Assembly (NCBI RefSeq): GCF_030272615.1
Contig: NC_081413.1
Span: forward strand, 157,792,849-157,856,848
DNA: 64,000 nucleotides
Direction of reading: 5' to 3'
Source of the DNA: Cryptomeria japonica
Taxonomy: Eukaryota; Streptophyta; Pinopsida; Cupressales; Cupressaceae
Translations under genes and position numbers: made by a program
Shown here: one piece after another, positions 23,095 to 33,716 of the stretch
Numbering within the stretch: position 1 is the first letter of the stretch
Layout: every line of letters begins with the position of its first letter
Notes under the pieces: generated by a model
Told to the model about the DNA's origin: nothing
The model's input: only the letters and a program-made list of their open reading frames with translations
Database searches by the model: none

Positions 23095-23625
23095 TGTTGG
23101 ATATTGTTGAGATGTATACTAGAATAGTGTTTTGTCATTGATGTCAACATATTCTTTTGTGTGTTCCAGTGTTGCAGTCAAATTAAATGAGTTATTTTGG
23201 TCATTGTGTTGAAATTGAGCTATTGCAGTATAATGGGTTTTGAGATGCTTATCTAGTTGATTCAACATAAGTTTTCATGGTCCACATGATGTTTTGATTG
23301 AACAATGAGGTCTGGCATTGAAGTTTGTTTTTGATGTTATTCGGTGCTCTTGTTTGTGCTCTGCATTGCTCCAAAATTGCAATGTCTTGGTTTGTAGATC
23401 TGGCAAAGTATTTGGGACATTCAAGTGTGTCCTCAATTCTGGTGGTCCATCATTTGGAAATCCACAAGAGAATATTTAAGGTTGACAGTCAATTATGTTG
23501 GTGTTCTTGAGCTCCGGTAAAGAGATGTTGATGATTCTAGTAATCTGCATTGTTGCAGTTGTTGTGGTGTAATTTACATTGCTTGTGAATGTTCCTAGAC
23601 TGTGTTCTATCTGTTTTGTTGGTCC
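23095..23625 (+). repeat. LTR E, first part (split by element D)
   Basis: Starts TGTTGGATATTGTTGAG right after a polypurine tract, so it is a 3' LTR. It is interrupted at GGTCC (23621-23625) by element D and resumes at 32836. It does not match the 5' LTR of C. Confidence 0.8.
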
Positions 23626-24494
23626 TATTGGCAATTGACACTCATTTGATTGGTTTCAATATGTTGTTATTGATGGCAACATGTTTCGGCTTCATATTTG
23701 GTTTGGTTGTTTACCGACAAACACTTCACCGACACTGATAGGTATCTTCATTGGTAGAAAGAATTCTTTGGGTACCAGCATTGCAGGATGACATGACTTC
23801 ATCAGTTTACAAATATTAGAGGTCATCATCATTTTGGGAGATCCGACAATCAATAATTGATTTCGATATTCATGTATATATGTAATTGAGCCGACATGTA
23901 TATTCATCTTTACAATTATCTATGTAAGCCAACATAAGGCATAAAGGAATGTAAGGGTATATAGGTCAGTTGATTAGATCATTTTTTAATGGAAGGATAT
24001 GCGAGATATGTGAGAGAGATCATGTATATGAGGAAATTTATGTAAGAGGATATTCCGGTAAGGATTTAGGGTTTCAGACCGAAACAATATTCAGGCATAG
24101 GAGATGCTATCATTGCAGATCACTCATTCTTCTAGATTATAGGCTGAATTTTTATGTAGTCAGTGAGACTCTTTTGTGATGAGCAGTGTGCTCTAGGCTG
24201 TAAGGCTTCCTGCAAGTGCAGGCCCCATATTTTGTAATATCTTTTCATATGGTCAGTGGATTGATATTATGGGTCACAAATCCCACCATAATTTTTCCTT
24301 TTTGAGGTTTTCTATGTATAATTCTTTGTGTTATGGTATTCATTTATGTGATTGGCTTATTGATTGCTTTAATTCTTTCAATTCTAAATGTACTAGTATA
24401 CCGATTGGTGAATGCATGGTTTAATAAGGTTAAAATTGATCACTCTAGTAGAACATTGATTCATGCCCCCTCTCAGTGTTGTTGGATTCCAACA
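23626..24494 (+). repeat. Element D 5' LTR
   Basis: 869 bp. Starts TATTGGCAATTGACACTC (first bases changed from TGTTGG) and ends TTGGATTCCAACA. It aligns throughout with 31932-32830, which has a short extra segment near 32395-32420. Confidence 0.93.
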
Positions 24495-24510
24495 ATTTGT
24501 ATCAAAGCTT
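24495..24510 (+). promoter_or_regulatory. Element D primer-binding site (diverged)
   Basis: ATTTGTATCAAAGC after the 5' LTR corresponds to ATTGGTATCAGAGC with two changes. Confidence 0.75.
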
Positions 24511-24539
24511 TGTGCCTCATAGTAAGTTTAAAATATTGA

Positions 24540-25720
24540 GGGAGATCCTCAATCTGGAATCCATGGATATGAGTTTGGAGAAGCAACAAGAGGTAGGAAT
24601 TGAAGATTATGATGTTGAAAGGATGAAGAATTTGAAGTTACAAGATGAATTAAATTCTTTTTCAGGAATTCATTCTTATCCTACAAGAGAGGTTGTCATT
24701 TGTTCAAGCTAGGAGGAAGGAACTACTGCAAAATCAAGACAATGAAGAGACAGTGCCCTTAATGAGAGATGTCAGAAGCTAAGTTAAGAGACCATGATCA
24801 TGAGGAATGAAATGAAAGCTGTAACTATGAGGATGTCAAAGGAGATTGAGGACCAGAAGAAGAAGAAAGAAAATCTTGCTATATCTTTGAAAGACAAATT
24901 TGAAGAATGCACCCGGTTGGTTCATGAAAATGATATGTGAAGAATTGATTTAATGAAATCCTAGAGTAATGAACAAGAAATTAAAAGACAAATGATAATT
25001 CTGAGAGATGATTTGACTATTACAAGTGATTACAAGGACAAATTCAAGGTTAGTTCAACATAGCTTGATGAATTATTGAAAAGACAAAGACATAATGGAG
25101 ATTCCAGTGGACTTGGATTTGAACAAGGTTGGTGCTCCAGTACTGCTAATGAAGATCAAAACTAGAAGGCACTGGTAAGGTAGCTTAATGCTTACAAATT
25201 TAATGGTAAATGCCTTATTTGTAATAAATTTGATCACATGGCTAGGTAATGTAGAAATAGAGCAAATCAGAACTATAATTCTGCTCCTAGTCAATGTTCT
25301 AAATGCAATAAGTATGGTCATAAGACAAAAGATTGCAAAATGAATTTTAAATGTTATGCATGTGGAAAATTTGGACATATGGCTAATCAGTGCAGGTCAA
25401 GCAATTATACTGGTTTTAGCAAAGAAATTCAAAAGAACAATGTCACATGTTATACATGCAACAAGGTTGGACACATAGCCAAGTTTTGTAGAAGCAGAAA
25501 TCCATCTGTTAACAATGATGGATCAAATGATAAAGGAAAAGAGAAGGTCAATGAAATCCAGCAAGATCATACCAAAAGATGGGTCAAGAAGTCAAATGAA
25601 CAATTCGTAGATGGAAATGCTTCAATTACTCAACCCACAAAGGAGGTTGCTCCTTCACTGGCAGGAAGCTCATCTGGTAACTCAGGCAGATGCCTTAGGG
25701 GTAGGAAAAATTTATGATAA
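24540..25720 (+). pseudogene. Element D: gag-like region with coiled coil and four zinc knuckles
   Basis: Lys/Glu-rich, heptad-like sequence (about 24560-25150, several frames and stops) comes first. Four CX2CX4HX4C zinc knuckles follow: 25211-25252 (stop codon before the last Cys), 25295-25336, 25352-25393 and 25448-25489. The last two share an intact 125-residue frame with a basic and then Ser/Gly-rich tail. Copia and gypsy gags usually carry one or two knuckles, so four is unusual. The region follows the primer site in the gag position. No RT follows. Confidence 0.82.
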
Positions 25721-25729
25721 TACTACTTA

Positions 25730-28700
25730 TGCCCCAGGAAAGAGGCTCTTGGAAGATGTTCCAAATATTGGAAATGCTTATCCAGCATGGAGATGTTTGA
25801 CCGAGATCCAATATCTTTCACTGGAAGTCATTCATGTCAATGATAGATTAGGGTTTTCTTGGAGGTTAAAAGGTCGAATTCACTCATCTTTGATCACTTG
25901 CATTCAGAGAGATTCAACATGATTTAGAGCGAGTCTAAGGAAAATCAGTGTGATCGATATCTTCTCGAGCAATTTCACCAGCGATCGGAAGAGTTATTTA
26001 GTTTTTTACTGGCAATTATCTCATAGGTATTTATCTTTCATCATGGAAGTGAGATCATCATCTGCACCTATATTTATTGCATATCCTACTGTTGTTGAGG
26101 TAAAGGATCGTCCTAGGCTGATTTTCAAATGATGTCCGCATATTGCCACCTTGGATGACTCGGTTGGCGGTTTTTCCTGTGTCCCAGAAGGAGTTGTATA
26201 TGTTGAAGATTTCAGAGCTTACATTCATTGTCACATTGAGGATTTGGGAACCAATGATATTAAGAGCATGTATATGAGAGAGTTAATGGGAGCTTCTAGA
26301 AAGATCAAGCCTGAGTACAAACACATTGAGGATCTAGGGTTTACCGACATTCTAGATATTCCTGAATTTGAAGATGAGATTGTCAGATATGTTTTGAGTA
26401 GAGTGCATAGAGAATTCATCTAGTTGGACAAACCGTATAAAATTTTGAAGGAGGCAATTAGGGCCATCACCGGTTTGCCACAAATAGGTCAGCGTCTAGA
26501 GAAGAAGATTTCTAATGATCAGGTTAACAAGCTCATCAACGCAACATCAGATCAGAAATCGATGAGGGTTAGCACCATCATAAACAAAGACATCATATTC
26601 AGAAGCATGATTATTGGTTACAAGGTAACTCTATCAAACTGTCGAAACTCTATTTCTAGCTCTTGCATTTATGCAACTCATAAGATGATGAGAAAAAATG
26701 AGAAGTTAGATCTCTGTGGATGGTTGTTGGATGAATTGTTAATTAGCCTAGGGAAGATCAAAAGAGAGAAGAAGGGAACATTCTGGTATAGGAATCTTAT
26801 TGTCTATTTGATGTTGTTTTTCATTAATGAAACTCCCAGTTTTGGTAAGAGACAATGGCATTCAATATCCCTGTAGGATGGAAACTGAAACAATCTATTG
26901 CTACATTGGGTAGTCAGCGAGATGATAAAGTATGGGGTTACTTTAAGGCATTACAGAAGGCTATGAAATCTAGGGAGATGGTTCCAAAGCAAATTATTGA
27001 GAAATAATCAACCAAAATATGCTTCATGGTTAAAAAGGATGAGACTTTGATGGAAGCTGTCAAGCCCCGAATGATATGGATTGAAGAGATGGGTTATGAA
27101 TTTGATGCATAGATTCTAGATGCATATGCAAAGATATTAATTGATGCATCTATTGATGAGGTAGAGAAATCCTTTGGTATTGCAAAGAAAAAAAATCAAG
27201 AGGTTGAAACTGAGTTTAATTGGAAGAAGAGGGAGAAATGATAGGGAAAGGCAAGAAAATTTGTGGAACAAGTATCTCAGGATATCAAAGAATTAATTGA
27301 TGTTGTTTTGGAAAAGGGAAGGAAGAAGAAAGAGCCTAGAATTTTTATTGAGCCCATTGCATCAGACTCTGGATCTGAGGATAAAAAATCCTTAGCATTC
27401 AAGAGCGTATTGAGGAAGAAAGGTGAAGAGACTAAGGAGGAAGCTAGGAAGAAACTGGTTAGGAAGGTTACTATCAAGGTACCGGCACGGAAATGAGCTC
27501 CAAAGGAAACACCTTCTACTCCATCCAGTATTGGAACAAGAAAGAGGGTGGATGACATTGATCTGGCACTTGTCACCTATAATGTAACTATTATTACACC
27601 CAAGACTTGTGCATAATTGGTTGATGAAATCACTAAGGATGGTATGCTGAAAAATGTACAATTTAATAATGAGCATTTAGATAATGATGAATAGAGAGAA
27701 GTTGAGGAAGCAATTTTATTGTATTTGGATATATATATAAGAAATCTTTGTTAGAAATTGAAAACCAAATACTAGCACAGTTATAAGAAAATTTAGATGC
27801 TACAAGATTATTAGCTATGGAGGAGGATAGGCATATAAAGATTCAAGAGTTGTTAAATACTTGTGCATCCATTACTCCAAAGGAGTTGGATAGGACTCTT
27901 GAGGTTGCAGATAGGAAAATCTTTCACAGCAAGCACAACATAGTTAGTCTTATGTTTGGTAGGGTTATTAAGATAGTCACTGAGACACACAAGGCATGGG
28001 TTCAATTCTTGGCTACAAACCTTGGTTTCTATACTTCACGGTAAGCTAAAGTAGATATTACAGACATCTCGATTGAAATGAAAGGTAAAGGTATTGTAGG
28101 TACTTCACCCTTAATTTTGAAAAATATTAAGATATTGGATATAGAGCCCCTGCTAGAATCTAATGTACAAGACACAGAGGTGATACCGATAGATAAAGAC
28201 AATGTAAAGGTTGCAAATGTACAGGTTACTAATGTTGAGGATAATAGTCCTTTGGATCAGAAAGTATAGGTTGAGGTCATAGTTCATAAGGAGGAACTGG
28301 CAGTAACTGTTATTGTACCAAGTGGCAAAGCCATCGGTGAAAGTGAGGAAGCTATAAAAGTTAACAAACCATCAGAGGAGAAGAGAGAGGAATCCGACAG
28401 GGTACTGGTAGTGAGCACATCATTGTTTTCAATCGATGGCTCACAAGTAGAACAAAAAAAATTAACTGAGATGAGTTCTATTGAGCTCATGATGATGGCT
28501 GCACAAAAAATGATGAAGGAAGGATCTATGGACAAAGGACTTATTGATTAGTATATCCCTATTTTGCATAGACTTATCCCAGAATACAAATTTGACAAAG
28601 GAGCAAACCCATCTGGCAAGCTCAAAGTAATCACATAGCACATTTCCAAGGACTTTAAATCTTTACAACAGATATCAAACCGGTAGGCATTGGAGAGATT

Positions 28701-28783
28701 TACACAGGCTAAGAGAGCAACATTTGATCAGATGATTGAGTTGGAGAAGAAGGAGATTAATGATAAGTTGAAGTTGATTGATA
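25730..28783 (+). pseudogene. Element D: long ORF block of unknown function
   Basis: A series of frames separated by single stops (26132, 26423, 26876 and others) reads as one decayed protein. Its first part has YPTVVEVKDRPRLIF, HIEDLGFTDILDIPEF and AIRAITGLPQIGQ, then a helical, mixed-charge stretch ending FFINETPSFGKRQW. From about 27263 it becomes very Lys/Glu-rich (KGRKKKEPR, GEETKEEARKKLVRK), then acidic and Val-rich around 28080-28530, then coiled-coil-like up to 28780. I do not recognise the family. The GLP-containing part loosely recalls the 'putative plant transposon protein' domain seen in plant retroelement ORFs, but that is a weak resemblance. The frame continues after solo LTR F at 30311. 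Confidence 0.6.
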
Positions 28784-30305
28784 TGTTGGCATTATGTGAA
28801 CTGGTATGAAGACATAATGATATTGTATGTTGTCATTGATGTCAATATGTGACATGATGTGAACTGGCACATGTGATATGTGAGAAGAGAGAACCGGCAT
28901 ATGTATGAACCAATATATATGCCAAAGTGAAGCGGTATATTTGTTCAAGATGAACCGGCATGTCAAGATGAACCGGCATGTAGTTATGGGAACCGACACA
29001 TGGAAGCATTGTGTGACTACTGGTTGGTAGGTAGTATCCACTTCAGGATTTTCGGTTGGAGTACCTCAAGCCTATGCGACTCAATCGGTGATCTTTGTGT
29101 GATGAGTTAGCAATATAACAAAGAATAGATCATGTTGCCACGTAAGCCCTGTGCGCGTGAAGGATCTTACATGAAGAAGACTATCCCTATCCACCTTGGA
29201 ATGTGTGAAGTTTGTCAAACGATGATAACGTGTGATGGGTTATCAGCCACCATGAAATCGGTGGATAATGGACGATGGAGAATGTCTTGAGATCGATTCA
29301 AGAGTGTTGCATTTAATGCAGTATGATTCAACAGTTAGGATTGAACCGTTTGAATTGCTTAACCTAACAGGTTTAGGGTTTAGGGTTTTTGCTACTGACC
29401 TGTCTGTTTCCTATAAGGTCGATGTTGTGTTTCTTTCCAGAGTTGTTGGCAAAAATTTGTATGTGTGTATCCTAGGGAAGTGATATATAAATCTTGCCAG
29501 ACCAAAGGAGAGAAGAGATACCTACAAAGTGAATGAGAAAAAGGTGGAGAGGAGCCAAAATAGATCTGCATTGGCATTGAGTGCTATTACCAGATTATTG
29601 TAATTCCTATTGATCTTTAACCACTTCAATAGTTGTGAAATCCCTTAACAAGGTAACTTGAAGTTATTGAGTTTTGGGAAGCTATAGAGCTCTGGAGATC
29701 CTTTATCTATTGAGTTCTTGAAATCCTCTAACAAGGTAACCCTAACCGGGTTTAACCCTTAACCGGGTGATCCCTGACAGGATCGGTTCCTAGTAGAACC
29801 TATTGTAATGTCTTTAACCGGACAAGGCTCCTAATAGAGCAGACTTCTAAAGAGTTCAAAAAGCATCTTGTGGGTATTCATCCCCACCGTGGGTTTTCCT
29901 AGTTGGGTTTCCACATGAAAAATATGTGTGTCATGTGAGATGCTTTTATCTTGTGATGCTTTGTTATTACCTGTTGAGCATATGATGGTTCTGTGTTTTA
30001 TGCCTATCTATAAAACATATTGAACTAACTATTGTGAAGATCTGATGATAGTTTACCTGTTCATGCATGAGGGTGTAATGGTGCTGTAGTATTGAGCTAA
30101 GAGGAAATCTTAGTGAGTAACCGGTTTATGATTGTTTTAGTTGTTCTAGGTCTTACCGGTTGCACTCTGTTTCAACCAGTATCACTATTTGCCAGTCATT
30201 TGGAGTATTTGCTGTCAAACCAATTTTGGACTGTATTTTGTCTATACTGATTCACCCCCCCTCTCAGTACCAGTTTGGTACAATTCGTTCATCTTTGAGT
30301 TATCA
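28784..30305 (+). repeat. Solo LTR F inside element D
   Basis: Starts TGTTGGCATTATGTG and ends TTTGAGTTATCA, with the duplication TGATA at 28779-28783 and 30306-30310. Removing it together with one duplication rejoins an open frame (KLKLID joined to NVVMQC...), which supports the boundaries. Repeated ACCGG phrases, the AACCGGGT blocks at 29730-29830 and the CCCCCCTCTCAGTACCAG end resemble the 5' LTR of C. No primer site or polypurine tract adjoins it, hence a solo LTR. Confidence 0.82.
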
Positions 30306-30310
30306 TGATA

Positions 30311-30684
30311 ATGTTGTGATGCAATGTACTAATATTTATAGAGTATGTTGTAACACAGGTTTACTTATAGCTGATTTTGATAAAAAGGATTAAGGATTCT
30401 CAGGAGAATATTGTGGGCATAGTCAATTCTTTTGATGCCTTTAATTCTTTGACTACATCTATTGATGGTCAGATTTTGGTTTTGGAAGCTCAAGTTTTAT
30501 CTCTTGAGAGGGATAAAGACAAAATTATAAGGCTAGATAGAGGTCTTAGAGGATTGGTGAGTCCTTGGTTGGATTCATTAAGTGTACATAAGGAGTGTAT
30601 TGATATTATTGGTAATCCCACACCAGTGAAACTTAAGGATAAAGATTCATATGCCCATATGATTAATGGACTTGTATCTATTTC
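30311..30684 (+). pseudogene. Element D: C-terminal part of the unknown ORF
   Basis: The frame continues from before LTR F through NIYRVCCNTGLLIADFDKKD, shifts by one base near 30380, then reads SQENIVGIVNSFDAFN, a leucine-rich coiled-coil stretch (QILVLEAQVLSLERDKDK) and SYAHMINGLVSIS. It is interrupted by solo LTR G and meets a stop soon after it. The tail resembles the end of a structural coiled-coil protein more than an enzyme. Confidence 0.65.
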
Positions 30685-31578
30685 TGTAAGGAAGTTAAGT
30701 AGCGGAAACAACTTCCTACACTAACCTTGAGAGGAGGGTAATGCAAAACTTTTTCAGATCATTACAATAGTTACAGAAAATGGAAATAGATATAATAGCA
30801 TTCATACCACAACACAATGATTTACGTGGGGAAAACCCTTTCGGGAGAAAAACCCCACCCTCCAAAAGCAGCTCAATATTTTATTCAGCAATCAAAAACA
30901 GATTACAAAATACTTGCAGAGCAAGCTCTTCACAGGAGTACCACTAATCAGAGATTCAGAGGCAACTCAATAGCCATAGGACTCTTACACACAACCTCTA
31001 TCTCACACACCTCATAAATAGGAGATACAATACAAGAAACCATCAAACGGTATTACAAAACCATGGGCTAAAACCACCCAATAAGGTGTAGCCGACCTTA
31101 TCTCCCTTCTAGATGCCCTATGACATGTTAAAGCACACATCAACACGTGTCACTCCCTTTTACAGCTCATTTATGTATTCGATACAAATTATTTTTCCTA
31201 TTTCAGGAGTACAAACTTCCGGAGGCCATAACTTGAGAACCGGGTGTCCGATTGACGAACCGTTTGAAGCGCCGGAAAGCTCGCGAAGTGCTCTATCACC
31301 TTGTAACCCACTTTGCCGGTTACGGCCACTTTTTAGGGAATTTCAGAGCCTCTAAAGTCTCCAAAATTAAGTTTAAATATTTTATTGCACCCCTCCAAGA
31401 CGAAAACTTTAATATCTTCAAAACCAGCTGTGAACTTGCGACGAAACTTTACCGGAATGCTTATCTAGCCAACCAAAAGCTTCAGGGAGAGTTTCGCACC
31501 ATTTTGTGCTCAAATGAAAACTTACTATAAATAGTAACCTCGCATAAATGCAAGGTTGAGACACCATTTTTCCCAACA
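30685..31578 (-). repeat. Solo LTR G inside element D
   Basis: 894 bp with TG...CA ends and a perfect ATTTC duplication at 30680-30684 and 31579-31583. On the minus strand it begins TGTTGGGAAAAATGG and ends ACTTCCTTACA. It is GC-richer than its surroundings and unrelated to the other LTRs in the window. The minus orientation is inferred from the TGTTGG start. Confidence 0.88.
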
Positions 31579-31583
31579 ATTTC

Positions 31584-31931
31584 TGGCACACTTAAATAAG
31601 GTTGGGATACCTATCTATACCTTTTGGAGAAAGCATATCTGAAAATTTTTAAATATATTTAGCTTCAGTAAGGTATTTTGGGACATTCTTTGTACACTCT
31701 TTCATTCTTTGTCTTGATTTTTGATATTTTTGGCATTGATGTCAAAGGGGGAGGTATAGGTGAAAAATATATTCTTGACATTGAGAGATATGGAGGTATG
31801 GAGTATTTTGTTTAGATCATGATCACAAATGGATATTCAGCTCAGGGGGAGCAATCTCAGGATGAAACCGATAGATGGAAACCATTATCATTTTTCACAT
31901 GAGTGTTGCCATCAATTGCAAAGGGGGAGAT
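31584..31931 (+). promoter_or_regulatory. Element D polypurine-tract module
   Basis: Noncoding sequence with GGCATTGATGTCAAAGGGGG at 31731-31750, a TCAGGGGGAGCAA block near 31840, and TTGCCATCAATTGCAAAGG leading to GGGGAGAT at the 3' LTR start. The last is the same junction sequence as in C and, on the other strand, B. Confidence 0.82.
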
Positions 31932-32830
31932 TGTTGGCAATTGAAACTCATTTGATTGGTTTCAATATGTTGTCATTGATGGCAAAATGTTCCAGCTTCA
32001 TATTTTGGTTTGGTTGTTTACTAGAAGATACTTCACCGACACAGGCATTGGTAGGTATCTTCACCAGTAGAAGGAATTCTTTGGGTACCGACATTGCAGA
32101 CCAACATGACTTCATTAGGTTACAAATATTAGAGGCCAACATCATTTTGGGAGATCCAACAATCGGCAATTGATTTTGATATTCATGTATATGTGTAATT
32201 GAGCCGACACATATATTCATCTTTGTAATTATCTATGTAAGCTGACATAAGGCATAAAGGATTGTAAGGGTATATAGGTCAGTTGATTAGATCATTTTGT
32301 TATAGAAAGATGTGTGAGATATGTGGCAAAGATCATGCATGTGAGGACATTTATGTAAGAGGATATTCCGGTAAGGGTTTAAGGTTTCAGACTAGAACAG
32401 ATAGAGCTTTAACTGAAATTGTATTCAAGCATAGGAGATGCTATCATTGCAGTTTACTCATTCTTCCGGATTGTAGTTTGGATCTTTATGTAGTCATTGA
32501 GACTCTTTTGTGATGAGCAATGTTCTCTAGGCTGTAAGCCTTCCTGCAAGTGCAAGCCCCCATATTTTGTAATATATTTTCATATGGCCATTGGATTGAT
32601 ATTGTGGGTCACAAATCCCACCATGGTTTTTCCTCTTTGAAGTTTTCCACGTATAATTCTTTGTGTTATGGTATTCATTTGTGTAATTGGCTTATTGATT
32701 TCTTTACTTCTTTCAATTCTATATGTACCAGTATACCGGTTGGTGAATGCATGGTTTAATAAGGTTAAAGTTGATCATTCTAGTAAAACACTCATTTACA
32801 CCCCCCTCTTATTATTCTTGGATTCCAATA
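31932..32830 (+). repeat. Element D 3' LTR
   Basis: 899 bp, TGTTGGCAATTGAAACTC... to TTGGATTCCAATA, partner of 23626-24494. It is followed by the duplication GGTCC. Confidence 0.93.
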
Positions 32831-33716
32831 GGTCCACATTGATCGTTGTGTGTGTTAATGATCATTTTCTTGATCAGGTGGTGTTCTTCGTGTTATTCAA
32901 CATTAATGGAGTTGTAGTGTGTTGCCAAAGTTTGAGGCGTGATTGTTGTAGGTGTTTCATTTTTGCAATGTTGATTTGAGTCCAGACTATGTCTTAGCTG
33001 ACATTGTTTTCCTCTGCATGTGTATTGGAGATTGGATTGTGTTGACTTGATATTACACATTTCATTTGTGTGTTATGCATTTTTGGGCCGACAGGTAGAA
33101 GATCTAATTTAATGTTGTGTATATATAAGAGTGATTGATATGGCCATTTTGGTGGTTGATGAGGGCTGTGGTTGTGTGGAAAAGTATTATATTTAGTTTT
33201 TTGTGTGCAAGTGGAAGATTTGTGCTCCAGATTACAACAAAATAGCATATTAGAGCAGAGTGTGTTGTAGAGTGTGCAGTTTGATATATGATCTTAACCA
33301 AAACTATTCCCATGCATATGTAGATGTTATTTATTAGTTCAACCACTTTAGTTATCTATTGTAGTAGATTTGTAAGGTAGTGAGCCTTCTTCTGGGTTGT
33401 AGCCCTTTTTGTATTTGAGCAGTAAATTCTAGGCAGGGAACCTGAATGCATGTGCATTCCCCTTTGTAATATTATTATACTTCTAATAAGGTATATTAAT
33501 ATTGTGGGTCTCAATCCCACCATGGTTTTTCCTTTAATCAGGTTTCCACCTAAAAAATATTGGTATTGTGGTATTGTGATTACTTCCTTTATGGTTATGC
33601 ATCTTTCCTTTTTTCTTATGTGCTATGTGGTTAAGTGATCAATTTAATAAAGTTAAAAGATTGTGGAACACTAACTCACCCCTCCCCACCCCTCTCAGTG
33701 TTCCTTGACTCCAACA
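32831..33716 (+). repeat. LTR E, second part
   Basis: Continues the LTR begun at 23095. Removing element D gives an LTR of about 1.41 kb ending CTTGACTCCAACA. The terminal half (GTGGGTCTCAATCCCACCATGG, then the CCCTCTCAGTGTT end) is similar to the LTRs of D, so D inserted into a relative of its own LTR family. Confidence 0.78.

Larger units (their letters stand above)
23626..32830 (+). mobile_element. Element D: LTR retroelement with four zinc knuckles and no visible pol
   Basis: LTRs at 23626-24494 and 31932-32830 flank about 7.4 kb. The duplication GGTCC is perfect at 23621-23625 and 32831-32835. A diverged primer site follows the 5' LTR and the B/C-type polypurine tract precedes the 3' LTR. 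The interior holds a coiled-coil/zinc-knuckle gag-like region and a long ORF block I do not recognise. No protease, integrase, RT or RNase H motif is seen in any frame. Two solo LTRs (F and G) lie inside it. It fits the LARD class of large non-autonomous elements, but with substantial coding remnants. Confidence 0.9.

Noticed and set aside
28757-29041. Minus-strand frame with repeated His/Val-rich phrases
   Set aside because: Product of the repeated ACCGGCA-type phrases in solo LTR F.
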